From contig JAHHHF010000072.1 in assembly GCA_019359495.1 (NCBI GenBank), forward strand, positions 62,001 to 126,000: 64,000 nt of DNA, written 5' to 3'. Position 1 is the first letter of the stretch, and every line of letters starts with the position of its first letter. Below are positions 56,849 to 64,000 of this stretch, piece after piece. Source of the DNA: Goleter apudmare HA4340-LM2. GTDB taxonomy: Bacteria > Cyanobacteriota > Cyanobacteriia > Cyanobacteriales > Nostocaceae. The position numbers and the translations under genes were made by a program. The notes below the pieces were generated by a model. It did no database searches. It saw only the letters and a list, made by a program, of their open reading frames with translations, and was not told the DNA's origin.

Positions 56849-57549
56849 TCCAATACATTGGCCCACGCTTCTAGAGCTAGCGTGTACGCACAAATTTCGC
56901 CAACGGTTGTAAACCGTCGTCTCATAGCCAAAGTCCTCTGTACACGAAGTGTTCCCGGGGAGCATCCCAAATGTGTAAATTTATTTTTTTGTAGTGATGG
57001 CTCTCTAGCCCGCTTCCTGGACATTAGGGAGCAAGATGCTCCCACTACAAATTTTATTTTTGCAAAATTGGGATGCTCCCGTATTCCCGTACTCCTGACG
57101 GAGAAGGGTAGAGGACTAGTATTTCCTATTTCCGACAAAGTTAATCAGCGCAAGTTCAGTATTTTCTACTTTCTGCACAGTCCATTAAAAATGTACTTTC
57201 GCTATGAGGCTCTTATTTTCAATCCCAGACGGCATGAGCACTTTAACGACTTGTGTGTACACCGTAGCCCTTCTAGAGTGAGGGCATTTTGGCTTAGTTC
57301 TGTATTATTTCTGTCTACTTAACTTTAACTCAGTAATATTATTTAGATAATCTTAGTGATTTAGAAACCAAGTTTAACATTAATTATTTATTTTTTTACG
57401 TAAAATACTGAAAATTCAAAATATCTCTGTTTAATTACAAGATTACGTAAAGATTAGCTCTGTGGATTCCCCTGAGGAAAAAAAATATATATATTAACGC
57501 TTAGTGAAAGCTAAGTGCATAAATTAAGTATAAAAGTGAAGTTTTATTC
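56849..57549. other. Repeat-rich intergenic region
   Basis: About 700 bp. The left half holds the inverted repeats described separately. Long frames on both strands (56858-57322 plus, 56842-57138 minus) arise from these repeats and lack family features. The right 200 bp are AT-rich and should hold the promoter of the sugar transferase gene. Confidence 0.5.
56958..57080. repeat. Nested inverted repeat, GGGAGCATCCCAA type
   Basis: The outer arms GGGAGCATCCCAA (56958-56970) and TTGGGATGCTCCC (57068-57080) are perfect. Inside are TGTAGTG (56990-56996) and CACTACA (57043-57049), and a central hairpin GGGAGCA-AGA-TGCTCCC (57027-57043). The same GGGAGCATC module is used three times. This is a MITE-like or highly iterated palindromic family. 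Confidence 0.72.
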
Positions 57550-58251
57550 GTGGTTACATCTACTACCGATGCAACAGGCTATGCCGTGGAAAACTTAGCC
57601 CTTTTCAGCCAACTTTACTCAGTTCATTTTTCACATCAGCCTTTACACCCTTCTGTCACAAGTTTGACAAAGCGGTTGATTGATATTATCGGTGCGATCG
57701 TGGGGCTGATGCTCGCAGCTTTGGTGATTATCCCTATAAGTATTATTACGATAATTGATGATCCAGGCCCGATATTGTATTCTCAAATTCGTTGTGGGTT
57801 GAAGGGAAAGCCATTCCGCATTTGGAAATTCCGTTCGATGGTTGTCAACGCTGATCAACTTAAGCATCTAGTCAAAAACCAAGCTCAAGGTCATATATTT
57901 AAGTCTGATGAAGATCCACGTGTTACTCGTGTGGGTAAGTTTTTACGACGCACTAGCCTAGATGAACTACCTCAATTCTGGAATGTCTTACTGGGAGATA
58001 TGAGTTTAGTTGGTACTCGCCCACCTACTCCTGATGAAGTCATCAGCTACGAACCACACCATTGGGAAAGACTAAGAGTTAGGCCAGGTATTACCGGAGA
58101 ATGGCAAGCTAACGGTCGTTCCAGTATCAAGAATTTTGAAACAATCGTGAGTATGGATATCGACTATCAACGTAAGTGGTCTATTGCTTATGACCTGAGT
58201 TTAATTGTGAAAACTATTTTGGTAGTCTTAAAAAAGAGCGGTGCTCATTAA
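57550..58251 (+). CDS. Undecaprenyl-phosphate sugar-1-phosphate transferase (exopolysaccharide)
   Basis: This 233-residue protein starts with GTG. One hydrophobic segment (about 38-65; LIDIIGAIVGLMLAALVIIP) is followed by the bacterial sugar transferase domain with PGPILYSQIRCGLKGKPFRI, IWKFRSMVV, DPRVTRVGKFLRRTSLDELP and MSLVGTRPPTP. These enzymes start repeat-unit assembly by loading a sugar phosphate onto undecaprenyl phosphate. The short length with one membrane segment is the minimal form. Some heterocyst glycan genes encode such proteins; the product here is unknown. Confidence 0.92.
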   Translation: MVTSTTDATGYAVENLALFSQLYSVHFSHQPLHPSVTSLTKRLIDIIGAIVGLMLAALVIIPISIITIIDDPGPILYSQIRCGLKGKPFRIWKFRSMVVNADQLKHLVKNQAQGHIFKSDEDPRVTRVGKFLRRTSLDELPQFWNVLLGDMSLVGTRPPTPDEVISYEPHHWERLRVRPGITGEWQANGRSSIKNFETIVSMDIDYQRKWSIAYDLSLIVKTILVVLKKSGAH

Positions 58252-58280
58252 GACTGTGCTATTATATACTTCAAACTTGT

Positions 58281-59111
58281 CTAACCTTTGACACCACTAC
58301 CTGTGTCTGTTGGCACAATGTAGCGTTGTAAAAATATAAATAACATCAGCACCGGGGCAATAGAAATTATTGAGCCAGCAGCTACCAACCGCCAATCAAG
58401 AGAAAAAGTACCAGCCAGTTTAGCTACTCCTAAGGGCAAAGTATACAAATTCTCATCTTGGATCACGATTAACGGCCAGAGAAAATCACTCCAAGAACCG
58501 ATGAATACAAAGATCGCCAAAGTCACTAGTGCAGGGCGAATTGCAGGTAACATGATGTCCCACCACAAACCCAACTCTGAACTACCATCCATGCGAGCTG
58601 CTTCTTCGATTTCTTGAGGAATACTCATAAAAGCTTGCCGCAATAAAAAGATGCCAAAGGCAGAAGCTAAACTGGGAAAAATTATGCCCAAATAAGTATT
58701 TCGCAATCCTAGCTGGACTGTCAAAATATAAAGAGGAATCATGACGATCTGAAAGGGGATCATAATCGTAGAGACGATCGCAATAAAAATCCAGTCTCGC
58801 CCCGGAAACGACAGTCTTGCCAAGGGATAAGCGGCTAAGGAACAGAAAAGCAGATTCAACCCCACAGTCAAAACAGATACTAGGGTGCTGTTATAGAGGT
58901 ACTGAGCAAAAGGTAAAGATTGCCACACGCGAGCAAAGTTATCTAGTGTCGGTTGACTGGGCAACAACTGCGGCGGTGATTGCAAAATATTTTCTGTTGG
59001 CGATTTCAAAGCTGTACTGATGAGCCACAGCAGTGGGAACAACGTGATCAGAGCGATCGCTCCCAACAGCAAATAAATTAGTATGGTTTGTAGTCGTTTG
59101 TTGTTTGTCAT
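58281..59111 (-). CDS. Carbohydrate ABC transporter permease (MalG-type)
   Basis: The 276-residue protein has six membrane segments. The EAA loop EEAARMDGSSELGLWWDIML is followed by PAIRPALVTLAIFVFIGSWS. This is the second permease of a sugar-uptake ABC system (CUT1). The first permease, binding protein and ATPase are not in the window, so it is an isolated gene here. The start codon lies in a heptad repeat (ATGACAAATGACAAACAAC), so the N-terminus MTNNK is repeat-encoded. It converges with the sugar transferase. Confidence 0.92.
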   Translation of the reverse strand: MTNNKRLQTILIYLLLGAIALITLFPLLWLISTALKSPTENILQSPPQLLPSQPTLDNFARVWQSLPFAQYLYNSTLVSVLTVGLNLLFCSLAAYPLARLSFPGRDWIFIAIVSTIMIPFQIVMIPLYILTVQLGLRNTYLGIIFPSLASAFGIFLLRQAFMSIPQEIEEAARMDGSSELGLWWDIMLPAIRPALVTLAIFVFIGSWSDFLWPLIVIQDENLYTLPLGVAKLAGTFSLDWRLVAAGSIISIAPVLMLFIFLQRYIVPTDTGSGVKG

Positions 59112-59175
59112 TTGTCATTGGTTATTTGTCATTGGTCATTTTGTAGCAAGGTCTCTACCAGGATTCTTTCTCATC

Positions 59176-59730
59176 CTATTGCCTATCCCCCATGCCCCAT
59201 TCTGTATATACAGCATCTAGTGGCTGATCCCAAGGTTGAATGGGGATTTGGGGTAAGTAGGCAAAACCAAATACTACGCCGATAGTTGGTTTGGTGTTCC
59301 ATTCTGGTAAACTCAGCAGGCGATCGTAATAGCCCCCACCATAACCCAAGCGATATCCTTGGCGATCGCACGCCACGCTAGGAACCAGAATCAAATCCAC
59401 TGTGCAGGGATCTAAAGTTGGTGCATCAGGATCAGGTTCATAGATACCATAAGAACCCATTTGTAAAGAATCACCTGGTATCCAGAGATGCCAAACCAGT
59501 GATTTACCAACGCAACGAGGAAATCCCCAACGATGTCTAGTCTCTGCAAATAAGGCAGTCAGATCTGGTTCTTGGCGAACGCTGAAATAAGCAAGTATTG
59601 TTTTGGCTTGGTTAAACAAAGCTGAGGCTTGTAGTTGGCTACAAATGCGATCGCTTTTTTCCCTCCATTCCTGAATCGGCATTGATTGTCGTTTTTTGAG
59701 CAAAGTCCGACGTAGTTGCGTTTTATCCAC
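59176..59730 (-). CDS. 5-formyltetrahydrofolate cyclo-ligase
   Basis: The 184-residue protein begins MDKTQLRRTLLKKRQSMPIQ and has KTILAYFSVRQEPDLTALF, DLILVPSVACDRQGYRLGYG and GGGYYDRLLS, the ATP/folate-binding motifs of the family. The enzyme converts 5-formyl-THF to 5,10-methenyl-THF with ATP. Length is typical. It is 64 bp upstream of the sugar permease on the same strand but is functionally unrelated. A CCCATGCCCC-type repeat lies between them. Confidence 0.94.
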   Translation of the reverse strand: MDKTQLRRTLLKKRQSMPIQEWREKSDRICSQLQASALFNQAKTILAYFSVRQEPDLTALFAETRHRWGFPRCVGKSLVWHLWIPGDSLQMGSYGIYEPDPDAPTLDPCTVDLILVPSVACDRQGYRLGYGGGYYDRLLSLPEWNTKPTIGVVFGFAYLPQIPIQPWDQPLDAVYTEWGMGDRQ

Positions 59731-60624
59731 GACACAAATTCAAGCTTTAGTAATTTTCAGTCTGGAAACATAGCTTCAGTCAATCAATATGACTGTCTTA
59801 ATTAGCTCAGTGTTAAAAATTATCGTTATGACAAGGCAGAAGGCAGGAGGGAAGAGGATTATAGCTTTGTTTACCTTTCTTCACTTAGTTCTGTTTTTTC
59901 CTACCGACTGTCTTATATTTTGAATTGGTATTAGCTGCCCTAAATAGCTAGTAATTTTCTACCTTAGAAGATAAAAGATACACCCAGCATAGCTGATGAA
60001 ATCTTTACAAAGAATGTTCCCCATATTTTCCTTTGTCAGTAATTTTATTTTTCTTGAGTATTTATACTTAAATTTTTTCCAAAATTCTTCTTAATGCATA
60101 TTTTTTGTGTATTTTCAATAAAAAAATATAGTCTTTTGATGAAGATTAAGAGTTTTTTTATGTAAAGTTTTCTTTAAAATAAGAAAATTGATGGACAAAT
60201 AGTTAGATCGATATGTATAAAATTATGTAATGCCGTTAGCGTAAAGTAACACGCCCTACATCTAGTAGATATACCTTTGTTAGAAAATTGAATAATTTGA
60301 TGGAGTCTATGCAGAATTAGTTTCTGCAAAGGATTTTCCCTGTGCTATCTGACTTTTTTGTTTTCGTAAGCATCTTTACTTAGTGTAGATATTTTTACAC
60401 AAGTTTTAAACAGCGCTTCTACCAGACTACATTTTCCTGTCCGTATATATTGTCAATAGCCAAAGACTATTGACCAACTAAAACTGTTTGCACTCAAACA
60501 GAGGAATTATTTGCAAAACAAAAGCAGATAGTTCTTAAAGGCTTGCGTATGAAGTTATATAGCACTGGGGTGTAATCTAATACTAATCTAAAAGTATGTA
60601 CACTGAAGTGAGGAGTTGGACAAC
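59731..60624. other. Intergenic region holding a miniature element and an AT-rich leader
   Basis: About 890 bp with no supported gene. It holds copy 2 of the 109-bp element (59801-59909). The remainder is strongly AT-rich, presumably the promoter of the Alg14-like gene. Confidence 0.5.
59801..59909 (+). mobile_element. 109-bp miniature element, copy 2
   Basis: It is the same length and orientation as copy 1 (49338-49446). It runs from ATTAGCTCAGTGTTAAAAAT to TTTTCCTACCGACT and is flanked by GTCTTA on both sides (59795-59800 and 59910-59915). The two copies have different 6-bp flanks, which argues for independent transposition rather than a duplicated segment. Confidence 0.82.
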
Positions 60625-61074
60625 ATGAAGTTAATGTTGGTGTGTACCTCTGGGGGTCACTTCGCAACGATGAAAGGCCTGAAGTCTTTCTGGTCATTAC
60701 ATGAAAGAGTTTGGGTGAGCGATCGCCAGAAAGATACAACAGTTCTGGATAAAGGCGAAAAAGTGCATTGGTTACCTTATCAAGCACCAAGAGATGTATT
60801 AGCGATTCTGAGGAATCTTCCTAAAACTTTTAGAATTCTGTATCAAGAAAAACCAGATGTGGTGATTTCCACAGGAGCAAGTTTAGCGATCAACTTTGCA
60901 TTTATAGCTAAACTAATGGGGATTAAATTTATCTTCATTGAAAGCATTTCCCGCAGTCAAGAATTAAGTGTTTCAGGCAAGTTAGTTTATCCCATAAGTG
61001 ATGAGTTTTACGTGCAATGGCCCGAACTTTGCGAGAAATATGACAAAGTTGTTTTTAGAGGGTATGCTTCATGA
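60625..61074 (+). CDS. Alg14/PssD-like glycosyltransferase subunit
   Basis: From ATG at 60625 (AGGAG at 60611-60615) the protein is 149 residues. It opens with KLMLVCTSGGHFATMKGL (the Alg14 SGGH motif), later PDVVISTGASLAINFAFIAK and KFIFIESISRSQELS. Alg14-like subunits anchor a UDP-sugar transferase at the membrane and pair with an Alg13-like catalytic subunit, encoded next with a 4-bp ATGA overlap. In bacteria the pair (PssD/PssE) adds a sugar to a lipid-linked repeat unit. Confidence 0.92.
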   Translation: MKLMLVCTSGGHFATMKGLKSFWSLHERVWVSDRQKDTTVLDKGEKVHWLPYQAPRDVLAILRNLPKTFRILYQEKPDVVISTGASLAINFAFIAKLMGIKFIFIESISRSQELSVSGKLVYPISDEFYVQWPELCEKYDKVVFRGYAS

Positions 61075-61577
61075 TTTTGATTACTTTAGGAACAATATCT
61101 TTTCCTTTTGATCGGGCTATTCTTTGGATAAAAATTCTGCTAGACCGTCAAGCAATTGTTGAACCTGTTTTTATCCAATATGGTTCTAGTGATATTTCTT
61201 TATTAGGCGCACATCCTTTAGTAACAGCAGAATCAATGATCACTTCTGAGCGACTAATCAAATTAGTAGATAGTTCTCGGTTGGTGATTTCTCATGCAGG
61301 ACAAGGTTCAACAAGACTGCTGGCTAGTCGTGGAGTTCCTTTTGTGCTCTTACCAAGGCTGAAACGTTATGGAGAACACGTAGATGACCATCAGCTATGG
61401 TTTGCGGAAGCGGTAGCTAAATATGGTATCAAAAACTTTGTTTCTTTAGATGAATTAGCACAAGCTATTTTACAACCACCGCCTCATTTTAAAGGGCAGC
61501 TTTTTGGTAATCCTAAGCTGACAGATTACCTCTTAAGACAATATCCCCCAGAAGCATCAATTTCTTTGATGACATAG
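61071..61577 (+). CDS. Alg13/PssE-like glycosyltransferase catalytic subunit
   Basis: The 168-residue protein starts MILITLGTISFPFDRAILWI and contains SRLVISHAGQGSTRLLASRG and VPFVLLPRLKRYGEHVDDHQ. This is the C-terminal GT28 donor-binding fold with the HAGxGS loop. It overlaps the Alg14-like gene by 4 bp, so the two subunits are translationally coupled. Together they form a two-piece GlcNAc-transferase-type enzyme for exopolysaccharide. Confidence 0.92.
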   Translation: MILITLGTISFPFDRAILWIKILLDRQAIVEPVFIQYGSSDISLLGAHPLVTAESMITSERLIKLVDSSRLVISHAGQGSTRLLASRGVPFVLLPRLKRYGEHVDDHQLWFAEAVAKYGIKNFVSLDELAQAILQPPPHFKGQLFGNPKLTDYLLRQYPPEASISLMT

Positions 61578-61809
61578 TGATTAGTGAATAGTTTGCGTAG
61601 TTTTTTATTAAAAGGTTGCACTCTACCATTAATAAGAAAAATAATTTGTTTTGGGTTGATAGAGTAGTTCTCTAAAACCCCATAACAGATTCAAACTCGG
61701 AACTATAGATTCAGTTTGTCTTTCTTAATTATGTAGCTTGCGTCTCACGGGATGCGAGTATTAAGAATTGCTTTAAGACTTGTGTGTTGTGTTGAGGAAT
61801 TCAAGGTTA

Positions 61810-63861
61810 ATGGTTGTGAAAGTATCGACAATTATCCAAAATTACTGGCTCCCTATTATTGGTTTAAATGGTACTATCCTCGGATGTTCAGTTGTAATTG
61901 CTGGTTTATCGCCAAGAACATGGACAGCTAATTCTCAATTTATTTTGCCGGATACTACAACTAATTTAGATGCTAGTTTAGGAACACTAGGACAAATTAA
62001 AAACCAAGGAATTGCATTTACTAATGAACTTAGTCCATTGCAAGTTCAAACTTCTATCATCACTAGCAATGAAGTAATTCGTCCTATTTGGGCATCTGAT
62101 CCAGAAAAAAACAAGTATCCTGTACTGGAGAGTTATAAAAAATTATTCCAAGTCAAAGCAGTAAATCAATCGACAACAATTCAGGTAGAAGTTCAAGGCT
62201 CTCTAGCTGAACTGGCAAAACAAAGAACAAACAGACTAATCAAAAGTTATCAGCGTCGATTAAATGAACTACGTCAGGGAACATCAGCATCTCGACAGCA
62301 ATTTAGTCAGGTGCAGTTAGAAGATGCAGAACGCAAGCTGCGGATAGCAAAGAATAAATTAGCAGATTTTAAAAAGTCTACAGGGTTAGTTAGTAGCGAA
62401 GATCAGACTAAAAATTTGGTTGAAGCTATTAAGTCTACAAGGATGGAAAAGACACAGGCATCCGCCCAAGCACAAGCAGCAAAAATCCGGGCGAATGTAT
62501 TATCTCAACGGCTTGGTATGTCTCCCAGCAAAGCGATGAACTCTTTACGTTTGAGCCAAAATAAAGAGTATCAAGCACTACGACAAAAATTATCTGAAAT
62601 AGATACTGAAATTGCAGTTGCTCAAGGGGATTTTACTGGCGAACATCCCGTTATTCAATCATTAAAACAAAAACGGGATGAACTCCTGACTGCACTTTAT
62701 AAACAACGAGTAGAAGTAGTACCAAATGCTGAAGGTATAGATACCAGTTTTGGTGGTAACACCTTCAAAGATACGACTGTGGAAATAATTGCCGAGTTAA
62801 TTCAGGCTGATGCTGAAAGTAACGCGCTACAAAAACAGGCCTCGCAACTTCAGAACGAGGTAAATAATCTGCAATCACAACTAACTAAGATATCTACCCA
62901 ACAAGCTGAATTGTCAGATTTGCAACGCAGGTATGATATTGCTGAAGGGGTCTACAAAGGGATTGTCGCCCAATTAGAGCAAACTAAGATTAGCGCTTTT
63001 AGTGCCTATCCTAATGTGCAAGTTCTGGATCAACCAAGGGTGAATCCCAAACCCATTAGTCCCAAACTCTCTTTAATTGCCTTGGGTGCGATCGCGTCAT
63101 CGATTTTGGGTACGAGCGCTCTCATATCATTCTTGGAATCTCGCAATCCACTGCTGAAACCGAAAGACTTGCAGGATATGGAACTCCCTATATTGGCGCG
63201 GATTCCCACTTTCAAATCCGCCACCTTGGGATTAATGCTGGAATCAGCTTCAGAAATCGGGTTTCAAAGGCTAGCCTCTACAATTAGCTTAATGCCATTA
63301 GAAAACCGTCGCCTGATGGTGACTAGTTCCACGCCTGGAGAAGGGAAAACCACAATGACTCTGGGACTAGCAGCAGCTTTATGTTTTTTGGGCTTTCGGG
63401 TGTTGATGGTAGATGCTGATTTCCATCAAGCCAGATTGAGTCATTATTTTGGCTATGTCTTACCGAAGGAAACAACAGCTTTACCTACTCCTGTAAAAAT
63501 TAACTACAGGTGGGATCTGTTACCAGCAATGCAGATATCTGATGGGAGAGCAGTGGAGTTTGTCGCCCGTGGGGGGTTTGAGAGACATCTGGACGCCATT
63601 CAAAAGACTGGTAAATACGATTATGTGATTGTTGATAGTGGGCCTGTTGGTTCCACCAGTGAAGCGGCTTTGATGGCTGCTGCGATCGCTAACGTATTGT
63701 TGGTGATTCAGTTGGGGGTGAGCGATCGCTATATGGTACAGGAAACTCTAGAACAATTGATGCGCCACCATGCGCGCATTATTGGTTTAGCGCTCAATGG
63801 TGTCGAGGAACGCACTGATGGGTATGTCTACAAGCGTGACGACAAACAGGTTAATTCATGA
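61810..63861 (+). CDS. Wzc-like chain-length regulator / BY-kinase
   Basis: From ATG at 61810 (MVVKVSTIIQNYWLPIIGLN) the protein is 683 residues; a GTG 30 bp upstream is less likely. It has an N-terminal Wzz domain with a membrane segment (about 15-40), a long periplasmic coiled coil (about 160-400), a second membrane segment near residue 425, and a BY-kinase domain. Kinase motifs are TSSTPGEGKTTMTLG (Walker A), VLMVDADFHQARL (Walker A') and YDYVIVDSGP (Walker B). The C-terminus lacks a dense tyrosine cluster (only two Tyr in GYVYKRDD). It controls polysaccharide polymer length and export. Confidence 0.92.
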   Translation: MVVKVSTIIQNYWLPIIGLNGTILGCSVVIAGLSPRTWTANSQFILPDTTTNLDASLGTLGQIKNQGIAFTNELSPLQVQTSIITSNEVIRPIWASDPEKNKYPVLESYKKLFQVKAVNQSTTIQVEVQGSLAELAKQRTNRLIKSYQRRLNELRQGTSASRQQFSQVQLEDAERKLRIAKNKLADFKKSTGLVSSEDQTKNLVEAIKSTRMEKTQASAQAQAAKIRANVLSQRLGMSPSKAMNSLRLSQNKEYQALRQKLSEIDTEIAVAQGDFTGEHPVIQSLKQKRDELLTALYKQRVEVVPNAEGIDTSFGGNTFKDTTVEIIAELIQADAESNALQKQASQLQNEVNNLQSQLTKISTQQAELSDLQRRYDIAEGVYKGIVAQLEQTKISAFSAYPNVQVLDQPRVNPKPISPKLSLIALGAIASSILGTSALISFLESRNPLLKPKDLQDMELPILARIPTFKSATLGLMLESASEIGFQRLASTISLMPLENRRLMVTSSTPGEGKTTMTLGLAAALCFLGFRVLMVDADFHQARLSHYFGYVLPKETTALPTPVKINYRWDLLPAMQISDGRAVEFVARGGFERHLDAIQKTGKYDYVIVDSGPVGSTSEAALMAAAIANVLLVIQLGVSDRYMVQETLEQLMRHHARIIGLALNGVEERTDGYVYKRDDKQVNS

Positions 63862-64000
63862 GACAGCAGATTTTTAAATCTACTTCCACCAATGCAAATA
63901 GTGATGTCTTATTTCAGGGAATTTGGCTACGGTGGACAACTTTAACACGGGCAGAAAAAGTTGTCTGTATAGGGATTATCTGCACACCATTGTGGTGGTT
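63858..64000 (+). CDS. Start of a membrane protein gene (partial; polysaccharide locus)
   Basis: The ATG at 63858 overlaps the kinase stop by 4 bp (ATGA), indicating translational coupling. The visible residues MRQQIFKSTSTNANSDVLFQ, then GIWLRWTTLTRAEKVVCIGI, end in a hydrophobic segment that runs off the window. The position after a Wzc-like gene suggests an O-antigen-ligase/polymerase-type protein, but too little is visible to assign a family. Confidence 0.6.
   Translation, partial: MRQQIFKSTSTNANSDVLFQGIWLRWTTLTRAEKVVCIGIICTPLWW

Noticed and set aside
56858-57322. 154-codon plus-strand frame and a 98-codon minus-strand frame in the same place
   Set aside because: Both are created by inverted repeats; no conserved domain or coding bias is visible.
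1-64000. CRISPR array, rRNA or complete tRNA genes
   Set aside because: I saw no regularly spaced direct repeats of the right size, no rRNA segment and no complete tRNA cloverleaf.

Overview
The window is a chromosomal segment from a cyanobacterium, most likely a filamentous Nostocales strain of the Nostoc/Anabaena type. This rests on the many GCGATCGC (HIP1-like) octamers, the sufR/sufBC divergon, Psb27, iron-uptake porins with an SLH domain, DUF3318 and DUF2232 genes, and heptanucleotide short tandem repeats (ATGACAA/ATGACCA) at gene borders. The genus is inferred, since no rRNA gene is present.

Left part (1-9.8 kb): the sufB-sufC start of a suf operon is divergent from sufR, with two CAAC-N6-GTTG operators between them. 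Small genes follow (PEBP-like, membrane protein, YbjQ, periplasmic TPR), then two divergent cell-wall genes and a fused relic of a RAYT transposase and a type I restriction HsdR subunit. Middle left (9.4-27 kb): DUF2237, a cyclic-peptide-type ABC exporter, an HpnI-like glycosyltransferase, pnp, birA, a LytM/M23 peptidase, ribE, a bifunctional nuclease, an aldo/keto reductase with Fe-S centres, Uma2, MgtC, a PEP-synthase-like protein with a degenerate ATP-binding half, a baeRF-like protein and DUF1361.

Middle (27-38.5 kb): a repeat-bearing secreted protein, then two SLH/OprB iron-porin genes flanking the phosphate-sensing set sphR-sphS-phoU and a Crp/Fnr-type gene. Between phoU and the Crp gene lie about 1.3 kb without a convincing gene. 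Right of this (38.6-46.9 kb) is a minus-strand surface-glycan group (GT2-GtrA, GT39-like, acyltransferase 3), then cofH, psb27 and a secreted GH10-like protein.

Right part (46.9-64 kb): a TnpB-only IS605-family element with matching hairpins at both ends; a coiled-coil gene followed by two nested miniature elements; a CobT-like gene; DUF2232; a Crp regulator; and a 1252-residue protein with an Hsp70/actin-like ATPase domain. The right edge is an exopolysaccharide region: undecaprenyl-phosphate sugar transferase, Alg14-like and Alg13-like subunits, a Wzc-like chain-length/kinase protein and the start of a membrane protein. An ABC sugar permease and 5-formyl-THF cyclo-ligase lie among them on the opposite strand.

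The most distinctive signals are a 109-bp miniature element present twice with exact 6-bp target duplications, the TnpB element with mirrored ends, the Hsp70-like giant protein, and repeat-derived in-frame insertions in RibE and the PEP-synthase-like protein.
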